Assembly (NCBI GenBank): GCA_034769895.1
Contig: CM068367.1
Location: 123,913,927-123,977,926 of the forward strand
Reading direction: 5' to 3'
Source: Magicicada septendecula
Lineage: Eukaryota; Arthropoda; Insecta; Hemiptera; Cicadidae
DNA: 64,000 bases
Position 1 is the stretch's first letter. Every line of letters starts with the position of its first letter. This document shows positions 13,655-26,400 of this stretch, piece after piece. The notes below the pieces were generated by a model. It did not search any database, had not been told where the DNA came from, and worked only from the letters and a program-made list of their open reading frames with translations. Both the position numbers and the translations under genes were made by a program.

Positions 13655-16600
13655 TTATATGGTAGAATCAAAAGAGACAAAACAAAGTACCGGCAGATAC
13701 TGCATATGCATTCTACAACCAACATCAACAACACAATAGTGAATGCTGCACCGCATCTCTTTTATAATTGGAAAAAGAAAACAAAGGAAAACCAGTACCA
13801 ATGTCATGTAGCACACACATACAAAAGAATAATATATCAAAACAAAAATATGAAAAGTTTTATGATTATTATCATCATTATTATTCACTGTACTTACAGG
13901 CAAAATGCTTGTGCAGTACACACACACACACACACATACACTTTGACACATGCGATGATAACTTACACAGAATAAATCACAAACATGGCAACAGAAAGAT
14001 GTTTACTGTTCCATGTACCTTTTTTTTATCATCACTGTCCTTGTTATCACAAGAATGACATCGTTAAATCATACATTATATTTTTTTTTCCTAACCTTGC
14101 AACACCATGTAAGACCATACTACACCTAACATTTCTTTCTACTTACTGTCACGTACTTAGAAACTGTTGCCCAACCACAAACTCTTTGGAGAGCACTACT
14201 CTAATTGTGGGGGGGACATAAACAAGATTTTTGTTCAATAAACTTAAAATTTTTAACTGAACTCTATTTTTGGTATTTTTAAGGGATTTATTTTGTTTTC
14301 AATTGGAAGGGAATTTTGCTTCCTTTAGATTTTTGCCACAAGACAAAACAATAAATGCTCTGTCCTTGACCGAATACACTTTCCCCTTAGAGCTCAGACT
14401 TAGTGCCCAGTGACTTTCATCCACTCTGCTTTGAACCAGTACCTTTCTGGTTAGCACTATCATGATGGTGTCAAAAGAGCTGTGTAGCTACACAGATGGT
14501 TTTATTCTATGAAGATGAAAATAATATTCAAGCGATTTGCTAGTGTTACCTAAAAGATACAGACTAGACAATAAGTGCATCCAAGAAAGCAATGGTATAC
14601 ATTGAATCACTGTTTTGTCAAATGTGTGGTTCTGTGTTGGACATCATATTCATTTAAATGGACTTTAAATCGATAAAGGATTAATGATCATTAATCTCCT
14701 TGGTTTTTTTTTTTAAGGCCAGATATTGTTGTACAGAAACACGTCCTTAGTCACCAAGTAACAATATGTTATGGAGTATCTGTGAGGGCCTTACTTTGTT
14801 GAGGGGGATTATGACATCCCATTATAGTGATCCAGATGTGGAACGGAGAAAACATTATCACCCCATATTTCTGAGGGATGTGAGAAGATTGTGTCGCTTT
14901 GTACTCATGGTTTCTATTAGCTGGGTAGTGTGGCTTTTCATGGTGTGAGGGACTCACTTTATTTGCTTCTTGCGAAGTTTAGGAATTGTGTAATTATCCA
15001 TGAAACAGACTTTTCAGATCCTTCCTATCATCTCATGCTTAGGTTTGGGGTATCCTAAAAGAAGATGTTTTTGAGAGAACTCACCATAGGAATTGACTTC
15101 CATATGTCACTAGAGTCAAGTAATGTCTGTACCAGTAAAGTTTTGTTATAAATAGTTTTCCAGTACCGTTTGTTTTGGTGCATACTATATAACAACACCA
15201 GTATTACTGACCAACTTTAAAACTTACCTCAACATTCTTCTTCTCAAACTTGAGTGTTTCCATAGTACTATAATTTTATAATGTGAAAAATAATAATAGT
15301 TTCCATATGAAGAAACTATAATGACTCATTTATATAACTCCATATTACCACTTTTATCCCATTTCACAACATAACAATGTGGCTTCTCCACTCACTTACT
15401 ATGTAAATCATATTGCCCTGTAGACTAGAGTGTTGGTCTTGACATAGCATACTTTGAAACTGTTTTCTATGATTCTTGAAAACACATATTTATATAAATT
15501 ACTCCTATACATTTGACTTTTTCCCTAAATGATATATGATATATTGAATCATTTCAACCTGTATTGAGCAAATTGTTTGCTTGTTTGTAGATTACAGGCC
15601 CGACAGTGGAGTGAAAAAGTCATAAAAACGATAGTGAGAAAAGACTGGACTATACATGGTGGGTTGGTGGACCGTGAAGTACAGGTGATGGTCACACCAC
15701 GTGTGGTTGAAGAAGTAAAAAAACACTTCAACTGCCCGTCACTGGAAGGTGCTGAGCTTGAAGATCAAGGAGAAGAGGGAACTGCACTCACACACTGGGA
15801 GAAAAGAGTTTTTGAGGTAAAGAAAAGAATTTTGCATATCATTTCCATTATCATATTTTAATAAGCACATGTTTTATTTTCAAATAGTTTGTAGTTCATT
15901 TATGAACTCACCTTTGTGTTTTTCTTTTATTTATGTACTACTCTTCATTGCTTTCTCGACTTCTTTAAATTTTCTTTACAATATTTATATTCTGTTTGGA
16001 AGACTTTATAAGCATTGCTTTGTTCTAATTGGTTTTGTTTACCTCACATCTTCAAAAAAAACTTAAATTGATCAAATATTCTAAATTTCTGTTTTGTATT
16101 GATATTTTTATTTATGTTGATCAGTTGTTTTATTGTAACATGTAATAATACTTAATATAGTAATAAATAAATATATATGGGTGTTTCTTTGTATTAATTT
16201 GTGATGTTTGGCAGGTTATATTGTTAAAATATACACTTTTCAATTTGTTTTGCTGGTGTGTAGAATGAAGCGATGACAGGAACGCATACACAGAACCCTG
16301 TCTACTCAAGGTTAACACTGGCACTGATGGAGGATACTGGATGGTACAGTGCTAATTATTCCATGGCCCAGCCATTGAGTTGGGGTAAAAATCTTGGCTG
16401 TGATTTTGTTACCAAAAGTTGTAAACACTGGATGGACACAAAAAGAAAATTGTAAGTTTGGTCAGATAAACTACTGTGATACTGTACCATGTAGAGCCTT
16501 GAGATTGTACTATGAATCTTTAGCTACTTCAGAAAAAAAATTATATATATTACTAAAAAATTTTCATTATAATATATCAGTGGCAGATATTCAATGGATA

Positions 16601-17434
16601 TAGGTCTCATATGGACCAGAAATATTGTCTACAAAAATAATAATAGCCTTTTGTAATTTCGTCTTTTGTAACATTAGTATTTCTGATTCAAATAAATTGT
16701 TTTGGTGGTAATTTTGTAATTAGAAATTAGATAATCTTCTTATCTTATTTCTGTTCGACATGATGATTTCCTGTTCGATACATTCACTTTATGCTAGATT
16801 AAAAAAAAAATCTATCACAGGAATAAAATTGATATTGTACTAGCAAACATTAATAATGATGTTGATGTTGTATTAGCTAGCATTGATTATGTAATAGCAA
16901 TCATTTGAGTTTCATGTGACAAAATCTCATAGTATATTTTATGAATTACTGAAGATTATTTAGATGATATGCAGAATACCTGTGACAATATCTCACATGT
17001 TTAGTCTTATTGCTGAGCAACATCGTATGTTTGTATGTAAATAATACAAACATAGAAGAGAGAGAGAGAGAGAGAGAGTTATCCAGTTTACTAAGTTACA
17101 TGTTGGCAAGTGTAAATATTTATTATTAACAGGGGCAAAAGCATACATCCTTTCTGTGATAAAGTGAAGAGAGATCCCTTAGAAACTGAGTGCACCGATG
17201 ACCGTAGCTCTGTAGCTTTATGCAACCTTGTTGAGTACCCACAGCAACTACAGAAATTGTATCAGGTAATGTATTTAATAGTGTTTAGTATCAATTTTTA
17301 AGTATATGCCAAGTAATGATAAAAAAGTATTATTAATGATTTTATTCATTGTACGTAATGCCAAATTTAAAGTATCTTGAGAAATTTATTTATCATATCT
17401 GTAAACAGTAAGTAACATCATAAACTACTATTTG

Positions 17435-17480
<46 letters not shown>

Positions 17481-20400
17481 TTAACCTAAATGGTATATAG
17501 CTTTTAAAAATACAGTAGTAGGCTGGTAATCGGAACCCTAAAAAACACTAGCATTTTTTTTATTTTATTGAAGTGGGAAAAATGTATCACCCAGTTTATG
17601 CATCCTGCATAGGCTTACCAGCACTAAAAATGAAAAATCCGGTCCCAAGTGACTAAAAATCCGGATTTTTGGAAAAAAGTCCGGTCTGTACTTGGTTATG
17701 AATAAAACACAAATAAAAGTATCTAAAATTTATTAATAAAAAGAAATTATAAAACAATTTAGTGTTTGTTATATTTTTTCCCACTAGACACAGCACTTAA
17801 AAAGTCCTTTTTTAATAAAATGTTTTTATAAAAGGCCTCACAATTAATATTACGTAAATTATACTGTGAGATTAATAATGCTCTTATCGACTCCACAGAC
17901 AACCTATTTCTTTCTTTGGTCCACTGAGACGACATCAAAGAAAATACCCTTTCCACATTTGCATTGTGTGGAAGAATGCTGAAAAAGTATTGACAAATTT
18001 TCAATAACTCTGAAAATAGTGTGGTATCTTTAATATAATTAAAGAAAATTGACCATTGTCTTTCAGCAAGCTCTTGGAAATAGTCAGTAGTCCTAGTTGA
18101 AAGTAAGTTCTTCAGAAGGCAAAATTCTTCAAATAATTTTACATCATCAATGATGACGCCTTTATCTTTTAAAAACACAATTGAAGGAATAATGTCATCA
18201 AACTTAAATTCTTGATTTTCCACAAATATTAGCCAGTCAAAACATGTAAAACAGTCTAAGGGTTTTATCCATTTATCTATGTAGTCTATGGATTCTTTGT
18301 ACATATTATTAATTTCGTTATTTGTTTTGTCTTTATTTTCTTCATTAATTTCGTATTTTTCAAATAGTTCTCTTACTTTCATTGGAATAAAGTTGTATTC
18401 TTTCCTTTGAGCTAATGACTCTTTTGTTTTATTTAATATACATAACACTTCAGCAACCGAGTTTTTTTCTCTCTCTAACAATGCTATTTTTGATTGAAAT
18501 ATGGCCATTAAAGAATGTAAGTACCATAAATAAATTTCATTTAAATCATTTTCGAAAAACTTTTTTATCATCACTGGTATTTTATCTGTTGTCAAAAAAT
18601 ACTCCTTTAGTGCTTCGTATAGTTTCAGGATCCTTTCTATTGCAGGAAAAAGACTAAGCCACCTTGTTTTACTATGTATAGCAATTTTTCATAATTTATT
18701 TCTATGTAATCGCAAAACTTCTTTAATTTTTCAGTCCTCACAGTGTATACAGAGAAGTGATTGAATATCTTCATGACTAACGATTCTATATCAATTTCCA
18801 ACAGATCTGTAGCATGTCGTATTGCGTTATGAAGAATATGAGCTGGACATCCGACTCCCATTATCGGTTGATCTAAACTATTGTTCAATAATGTTAATAT
18901 ATTATTTCCTTCAACTCTGTTAATGCCGCCAAAATTTAAATTAGTATTATCTCCGGTAAAAGAGACGCATTTTTCTTTTAAGCTGTATTTGGCGAGAGTT
19001 TCAAGTAAGTACTTTGAAATGGTCTGCGAATTTTCGTTTGGTAATGCTGCTAATTCTAATAACACTGGTCAACAAAATTTAATTTTTTGCGTTTTAAATG
19101 AAATTGAATAACTGATTCTTATAGTATTTTTAGTGCTGATTTCAAATATGTTAACAGTTTTTTACTGTCGGGCATAGTTTTTTTAGTAATTAACATTTTT
19201 CTTTTGTAAAAAGAAAATTATGTGACGGTAATATAACAATATGTTACATGCACTTTGTACTTACCTAAAATCTACTTCTTTTGGATTTTCTGCTGTAATT
19301 TGCTATAGGTAGATCCCTCTTTAGATTCCAGCAGTAGTCAGCTAGCATTTTTGGGTTCCATTTTCCCTGGTAGCGTGTTTCCATGGTGGATATTTCCTGG
19401 AGACAGTGTTCATCATGTTTGTCACTCACGGCGCCAAGATTGTTAGGGAAAAAATCCAAATGTGAATCTAAGAAATGAATTTTGAGTGACATATTACATC
19501 CAAGTTCTCTGTAGTTTTAAAGAAGCTCAGTTACATGTTTTCTGTAGTTATCCGCCTTATGGTTTCCCAGGAAGTTGTTAACCACATTTTGAAATGATTT
19601 CCATGCAGTAACCTCAAATTCATTCAAACTTTCTTCAAATGCAGGATCATTCATTAGTTTTCTTATTTGTGGTCCAACAAATATACCTTCCTTAATCTTA
19701 GCATCGCTTATATTAGGGAACTTGTTTTTTAGAAACTGAAATCCTGCACCATTACTATCCATTGCTTTAACAAAATGTTTCATTAAACTGAGCTTAATGT
19801 CTAAAGGCGGAAGATAAACTTTTTCAGATTTTACTAGTGCTTGACTTACAACATTATTCTCTCCTACAGTCAGTGCCTCTCTCTTTGGCCACTGCTTTTT
19901 TATGTAATGATTCTTCCTATCCATGCTGTCCCATTTACACAAGAACCAACAGAATTTAGTATACCCAAGTTGGAATCCAAGTAAAAGTGCTATCACTTTC
20001 AGATCTCCACAAATATGCCATGAATATTTCTCATACTGAATCCTGCTCAATACAAGTCTCATGTTTTTGTATGACTCCTTCATGTGCGCAGCATAAGCTA
20101 AAGGGATTGATGGGTATTTATTTCCAGTGTAAAGTAGGACTGCTTTCAAACTAAGCTTTGAGGCCATAAATAGACACCATTGTTCAGGATGGTGCATATA
20201 TCCCAAAGCTTCCAGTAAAGAATCCACGTCATTGCAGTACACTATGTCCTCGTACTGGGAGAACAAATGTTTAAATTCAGACTGCCTGTCACAGACAACA
20301 CTTATTTTAGTATTCTGCTGTAAAAGATTCCATCCTTTCAATCTTGATGCCAGTATTTCTGCTTGTCTCTTTGATAAATTTAAACTACAAACGAGGTCAT

Positions 20401-23400
20401 TTAATTCTGACTGATTAATTAAGTGAGGTTCAGTATATGTATGTTCCAAAAAATCTGGGTCTCTTCTTTCTTCATCACCTGATAAGTCTGCACAAGGTTC
20501 AACATCAGTAACAACTTCATCTTCGTCTAAGTTCCATGTTTCTGGTGGTATTGGAATTGGAAGCTCTGGAGTGTGTGGCACTGGCCTTATAGCAGAGGGA
20601 ATATCGGGATATTTAACATTACGTCTAGTCTTAGCTGTTATCCCAGATTTTTTTGTTATAAAAAAATAACAGTCCGTGGTGTGATCCTTCGGTTCTCTCC
20701 AAACCATTGGAACTGCAAATGGCATGTGACGAGATCCATTTAGCCAACCATGACTATTCACTAACCCAACCAATTATATTTGACATATCAATTTAGTTGC
20801 TCCAATAAATAAACTACAGCTACACTTTCCTTATATTAAGTCGATATTATTTAAGTTCACAAAATTCTATGCATATGGAGTTCATGCATGGTACTTACTG
20901 AAAAATAAAAAAAGGGCAGATACAAAAAAACTGATGTGATAGAGAAATTCTGACTATATATTCAGAATCAGCACCCAAAAATACATAAGAATTAGCAAAC
21001 ATTGAGCATTTAACAAAATCATTGTTGACCAGTGTAATTTGCAGTCAGTGCCAAACTTCCAATCAAAGAACTGAATAATCACAGGAAATATTTTATCAGC
21101 ATTATGGTTGCTTGCATCAGTCGATAATCCCAAGTAAACAACATCTTTTAATTTTTCTAATAGAACTTCTATAGTATATGGCGCGATAACATTGTTTATA
21201 ATAGCCTCCGTTTTGGTTCTTGCACATGCTAAATTTCTAGCCACTTCAGAATCGCTAAACAATTGCCTTAACAAAGACGAAGTACAATCCATGCTTTTGT
21301 AGGATTGGTGATGTTTTACTACGTGAAAAGCAAGAGTGGCTTCAGCGGCTGTACTACATTTTTTATGATCTGGTTGCTTGATAAAACTGTCCAACTTACT
21401 TGTCGATGCACACAACCTACTCTGTTTCTTATGTTTGTTGGTGTTTAAATGTTTTTCAATATCAGCGCCTCCTTTGTGAGCAATCGAGATGTAAGAATCG
21501 CAAATAGTACACTTGACTTCTTCATCACTTCGCCCCTCTACAAATGAACGATATTTTGTTCGCAAGATATCGGTAAATTTACACTGTTTTTACTAGAAGA
21601 AGCCTAGTAATGAAGTTGCATTCAATACTTATGAATATTGTAATAAAACAAAATAATTAAGTGTGTATGTGTAGTAATGTTCCTCTTTGGAAACGTCAAT
21701 TTGGTAACGTTCCTGGTCTTCGTGGTTACAAAATAAAATCTGTTTGAATGTTGTTATCACAATTTGAAATAAAAAAAATTTTATTATTTATTTCAAAAAA
21801 AAAAAAAATTTCTGAAAAAATGTTTTCTGAGTATTTAAGTTCTTAAAATTTAGGAACAAATCGAGTTTATTGGTTGTAATTAAAATTATGATGGTATTGT
21901 GTTTATTTTGGTAATAGTGTCACTTTCAGTAAATTTGTTTAAAAGACAATCTGGTTAACTCCAAGTTTAGGCGAAAAACGGCTCTCTTCTTCTTCTTCTT
22001 GAAACGTTGTCGTTTCGTATATACCGCCTTTCGGTTAGTTGGGTTTCTTGATTAATTTACCTGTTAAGCCTTTTTATAATAAAAATCAACTCCAAATTAC
22101 CAAAACAGAACGTTTATTAATAAAAATAATGAATTTGTTCGATTAAAATCGATGTTACAATGTAGTATCGACTCACTCAGGGCCGGTCGATATAAAAAGT
22201 TTACATTAGTATTATAAAAATATGGTTCTTTAAACGGTTATTTAAGATATAGCCAGAGAAGGTCATGGGCAGGAAAGTATAACACTTACAATTATAAAAT
22301 GCCTTAATATTAAACAATACAATGATAATTAGAAATAATAAAAGTTTATATATGATTTTTATTCAAACCAATTTCAGCCAAATGTCGTTTTTCTACAGCA
22401 GTGAGAATGGATCAAAATGGCCGACTGACGCATGCGCGATGAAGCCTCTAACATTGACGAAGTATTTGTTGAAATAAAGATGTCCTTTCTTCGTGTAAAT
22501 GGTCTCAGCAATTGTATATGATAGTCCTGGATATATTTGAATGTCACTGGTGTATGATGGAATAGTTCACTTGGTGTAAAATGTTGTTATTGGATATATC
22601 TCATTGTGTCTATGTGTGTCGGTTTAACCTCGAATTTTCAGTCTGTATATGGTGTAATATCAGTGTTATTCCGTTTAATTAGTTTTATGTGGTTCAGTTT
22701 ATTGGTGTTACGCTGTTCATAGGTCAACTTCACCACTTCACAATAAATAAAATAGTTTAAAATAATTTTATACAAAATTTCACCGAACTCGGTTATAACG
22801 TAACCGCCATTAAAGGTTATTTCTAGCAAATATTCACATTAAGTGCACTCTGCAACGTATAATAATGAACTGTTCTGATTTCCTTCGTCTCCTGAAAATC
22901 TTAGCCTATTTAATATATCTTATACATTGTTTCAAATTATCTTAGCTTCCGATACATTTTATTTTTATACATTATGCTCAGAAAATAATTTTGTTATTAG
23001 TTAACTGTACGAAATATTAAATACATATTCGGTTTCATTATTCTATTCTGCTTATTTTGCTAGTAATTAATATAGTGTTACAAAGTTTCATTAGAAAATT
23101 ATATTTATTACATTTTTGGAATGTAGGCCTAAAATTATACTTCCTGTTGGTCTAAGCAAATAATAGCCATTTTCCCTAATATAATTATTATTCTATTAAA
23201 TCTGAAATTGATATAATTGTCTATTCTTACTTAATTTATTGCAATTTAGTTTATTAATGATGCTTTTTAAATACAATTCATTTGTATATGACTCCTCCTA
23301 TGATAATGTCAGTTAGTCTATTCCATTTTTAATGGTAATTTTATTAGATAAATAAATAATTTTACTTATATAATGACCATATCTTTAGAAAGCCTTATTT

Positions 23401-26400
23401 ACATGGTATACTATATGTTGAGTTTATCTTGCATAAATATTGTCAGTTTAACTGGCTTATAAGACTAGATTTATTAATTATTCTGCAGTTTAAATTCATT
23501 ATATGGCCTAGATTTGATGTGTTGCTATTTGCAAAATTTTTACCAATGTAGTTATTTTATATCCTTCTCTGACTTCTTATCCTTATATACTTTATTAACA
23601 ATTAGTTCTTTGACTGGTATAACAGTGATTATTGATTGTACAATTAAAATATAACACCTATCTCTATCAAAACTGGTACCTTGAATAATACCTTTTATGT
23701 GTATTGATTACCTAGTAACATAATTAAAAATATTTTATAACATTGGGAATGATATCTACTTTTAGATAGGGTATTCCAAATTTAAATTGACAACAAAATA
23801 ACAGCTTATAACAATAATATCCCTTACTCATAATTCTTATTTGTCTAGTTATTATATGGAACAGGAACATAACATCTTGGTTCCATATAATGGTTAACAC
23901 TTCTTAAAACTAATTATTAACAGTCTGCTCTGTATTTCCCAATTTTAAAGATTTATTCCCCCTCTTTAAGTATAACACTGGATATCTGTTTCTTATTTCA
24001 TTCTATGGAATGTTCATATAGCTTCAGTAGCCTTTCATTAGTAATATTACTATTTCATATCAAAATAGATACTGTTCACAAAGCACTTAAAGTTTATTAC
24101 TTTGTACTGCAACTCATGCACCTTTTTAAAGTTTATCAGTTATAATTCGATAACTTACACTTGTCCATGGTGATTTATTAATATTATTACTAGTCCTTTT
24201 CTAGCTTTATAACATGAAATATTCAACCATGGGGGGACTGTGAAGATTTGTTCATACAAACTAAACAATAACTTTTTTGGATGCACTGTTATTTACTACT
24301 ATTAACACTTTTGGTTTTTGTCAGTTTTACATTGTGATATGGTTTTTTTGGGGTGTTATACTTTCTCTTTGGACATTCATTTATTTTTGGGGTTTTTGGG
24401 TTCTCTCCCTATGGGGTTTCTATTTTATATGGGTCGTCTCACTTCCTTCTTCTTTCTTCAATATTTTTGGTCATTCTTCCTTCTTCTTTCTTCAGTATTC
24501 TTGTTCATTTTATATTTCTTCTTCCTTCTTTCTTCTTTCTTCAGTACCATTTCGCTGCGTATGCTTTTGTTTCTTCTGGTCTGGTTTCTTTGTCGGGGTA
24601 TCTTAATTGCCTGCTTCTATCTTACCTGGGTAATTTTGTTATTCACATTTTTAGTTTTCTGGATTTTTAAATTTGTAGTATATATATTATTTGCAGATTT
24701 TTTCTTTATTTTAACTTTTCTTGTGAGTATATTAATTAATAGTGCCTTTTAATTGATTCTCATCTGGATATTCCATATATTAGAGCTTTATTAATGATCA
24801 TTGAGTAATGTATTTGTGTGGATTATCTGTCATGCTACAGATTGCTCTCTTCCAGAAGTGATTAGTTCAGATCATACTTAGTTTGTCTGAAGTAATTGCT
24901 TATGATATTTCATTATAAATTATATTTCTTTACTTCCTTCACATTTCTAAAATTTTTTCTTCTATATTTTTGAGCTTATCTATATTTCATTATTAACTGG
25001 ATTCTTCTTGATAGTAATAGTCATCTGATGTTCGTTATTTTTTATTTTTCCATTTTCTTCTTAACTTGGTTCTTTATCCTTGGGATATTTATTCCCTAAA
25101 ATTCCCTAACACGTTAGCTGGGGCAGTGTCCAGAGGGGCTCTGTAGGCTACACTCTCTGCTGGCCATACTACGTCATTTATTGATTACAGAGGTAAATCA
25201 TCTCTGATCAATACATAATAATACTGCTGGACTTATCTACAGACAGTTGTTAATAAAAATTATATAAGAATAGTCCACCTTATGACTATAAAAAAAAATT
25301 AAATATCTTTGGATACTTCACTTCGTATTTGCTCAGATCTGTTAATATTTCTATCTTAGTTAATTTCTATCTCAGTTACTTTTCTCAATGGTTAGCTCTG
25401 CTGGCATTTTATTCCTTATGGTTGGAAGCTGGTATAATATAATTATCACTTGTTATTCAGTGTAAAGTTTTTATTTATTTTTAATTCTCTGTCATATTTT
25501 GACTGTTATTACAATCTCTTTCTGGTTATTGGTAGCATATATTTTGTATTATATTTTTGTTTTTTTCTTAATTCTTATGAATCGTTCCACTAGTATTATG
25601 CTCTTGCAATTACTCTTTTAATTGTCCTTCTTATAATTGACATTTATTCTATGATCATATTTTTCTTATGGATTTATTTATACATAGTTTTTTCTTTCTT
25701 TTTCAAAATTTTATTCTGCTCTTGCTTTTTATCCAAATGCACTCTTTAATTATTAATTCCAGGTGGTTAGTATCTCTGTTTATTTTACATAAAATTCTCA
25801 TTAATTTTACCTCACAATAAGATTATTCATTTTAATTGTATCAATGGTTTGTACTGCCATTTCTTTATTCTCGAAAGTTTTTTCAGAACTGGTCCCATAT
25901 ATAATTGTTTGTAATGTATTATCCAAATTCTTTTTCTTCTTGTTCATTTCTCTCCTTATTTCCTTCATAAATTGTTTCCTAAATAATAGGTAGTAAGTTG
26001 TTCTTACTTCGTTTTTGAATTTTTGCATTAAATAAATTCTTTTTCTTCCTTATTTCCTTCATAAATTGTTTCTTAAATAATAGGTAGTAAGTTGTTCTTA
26101 CTTCGTTTTTGAATTTTTGCATCTCAATAAATTCTTTTTCTTTTTCATCATTTCTAAAAGTTGGTTCAAATATAAGGTAGTAAGTTGTTCTTACTTGTTT
26201 TTTGAATTTTTGCACTTTTTTTATAAATTCTTTTTCTTTTTCCTCATTTCTAAAAGTTGGTTCAAAGATAAGGTAGTAAGTTGTTCTTACTTGATTTTTG
26301 AATTTTAGCATTAAATAAATTCTTTTTCTTTTTCATCATTTCTAAAAGTTGGTTCAAATATAAGGTAGTAAGTTGTTCTTACTTCGTTTTTGAATTTTTG

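Larger units (their letters stand above)
5135..15590. other. LMLN intron of 10.5 kb
   Basis: This intron holds a hairpin at 5312-5383, a CT microsatellite at 8174-8232, LINE relics at 8540-9776 and 12000-12190, and CA repeats near 11103 and 13619. Stretches 5400-8170, 9780-11100 and 12240-15590 are AT-rich with no protein, RNA or clear element recognised. Confidence 0.6.
17759..21589 (-). pseudogene. hAT transposase (BED-type zinc finger), interrupted
   Basis: The N-terminal part at 21589-21035 has a BED-like finger ([20 protein letters not shown], then H..T.KHK). The coding continues at 19062 after the CACTG-ended insertion: removing that insertion and one TAA leaves the frame open (..TDCKL to [10 protein letters not shown]). 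A core block [12 protein letters not shown] lies near 18830. A frameshift near 18690 moves the reading to the frame holding [14 protein letters not shown]. The C-terminal dimerisation block [15 protein letters not shown] and then [14 protein letters not shown] ends at 17759. The sum is about 615 residues, usual for hAT. No ATG is seen at the N terminus, so the first codons may lie in an unseen exon or be lost. Inactive. Confidence 0.88.

Noticed and set aside
19517-20773. Host gene in the LMLN intron
   Set aside because: It is bounded by inverted repeats and a target duplication, has an internal stop, and belongs to a recurrent repeat protein family.
24277-24752. Three overlapping hydrophobic ORFs of 105-144 codons, repeated at 35095-35570
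   Set aside because: They lie in the LTRs, come from pyrimidine-rich low-complexity sequence, and are duplicated only because the LTR is.
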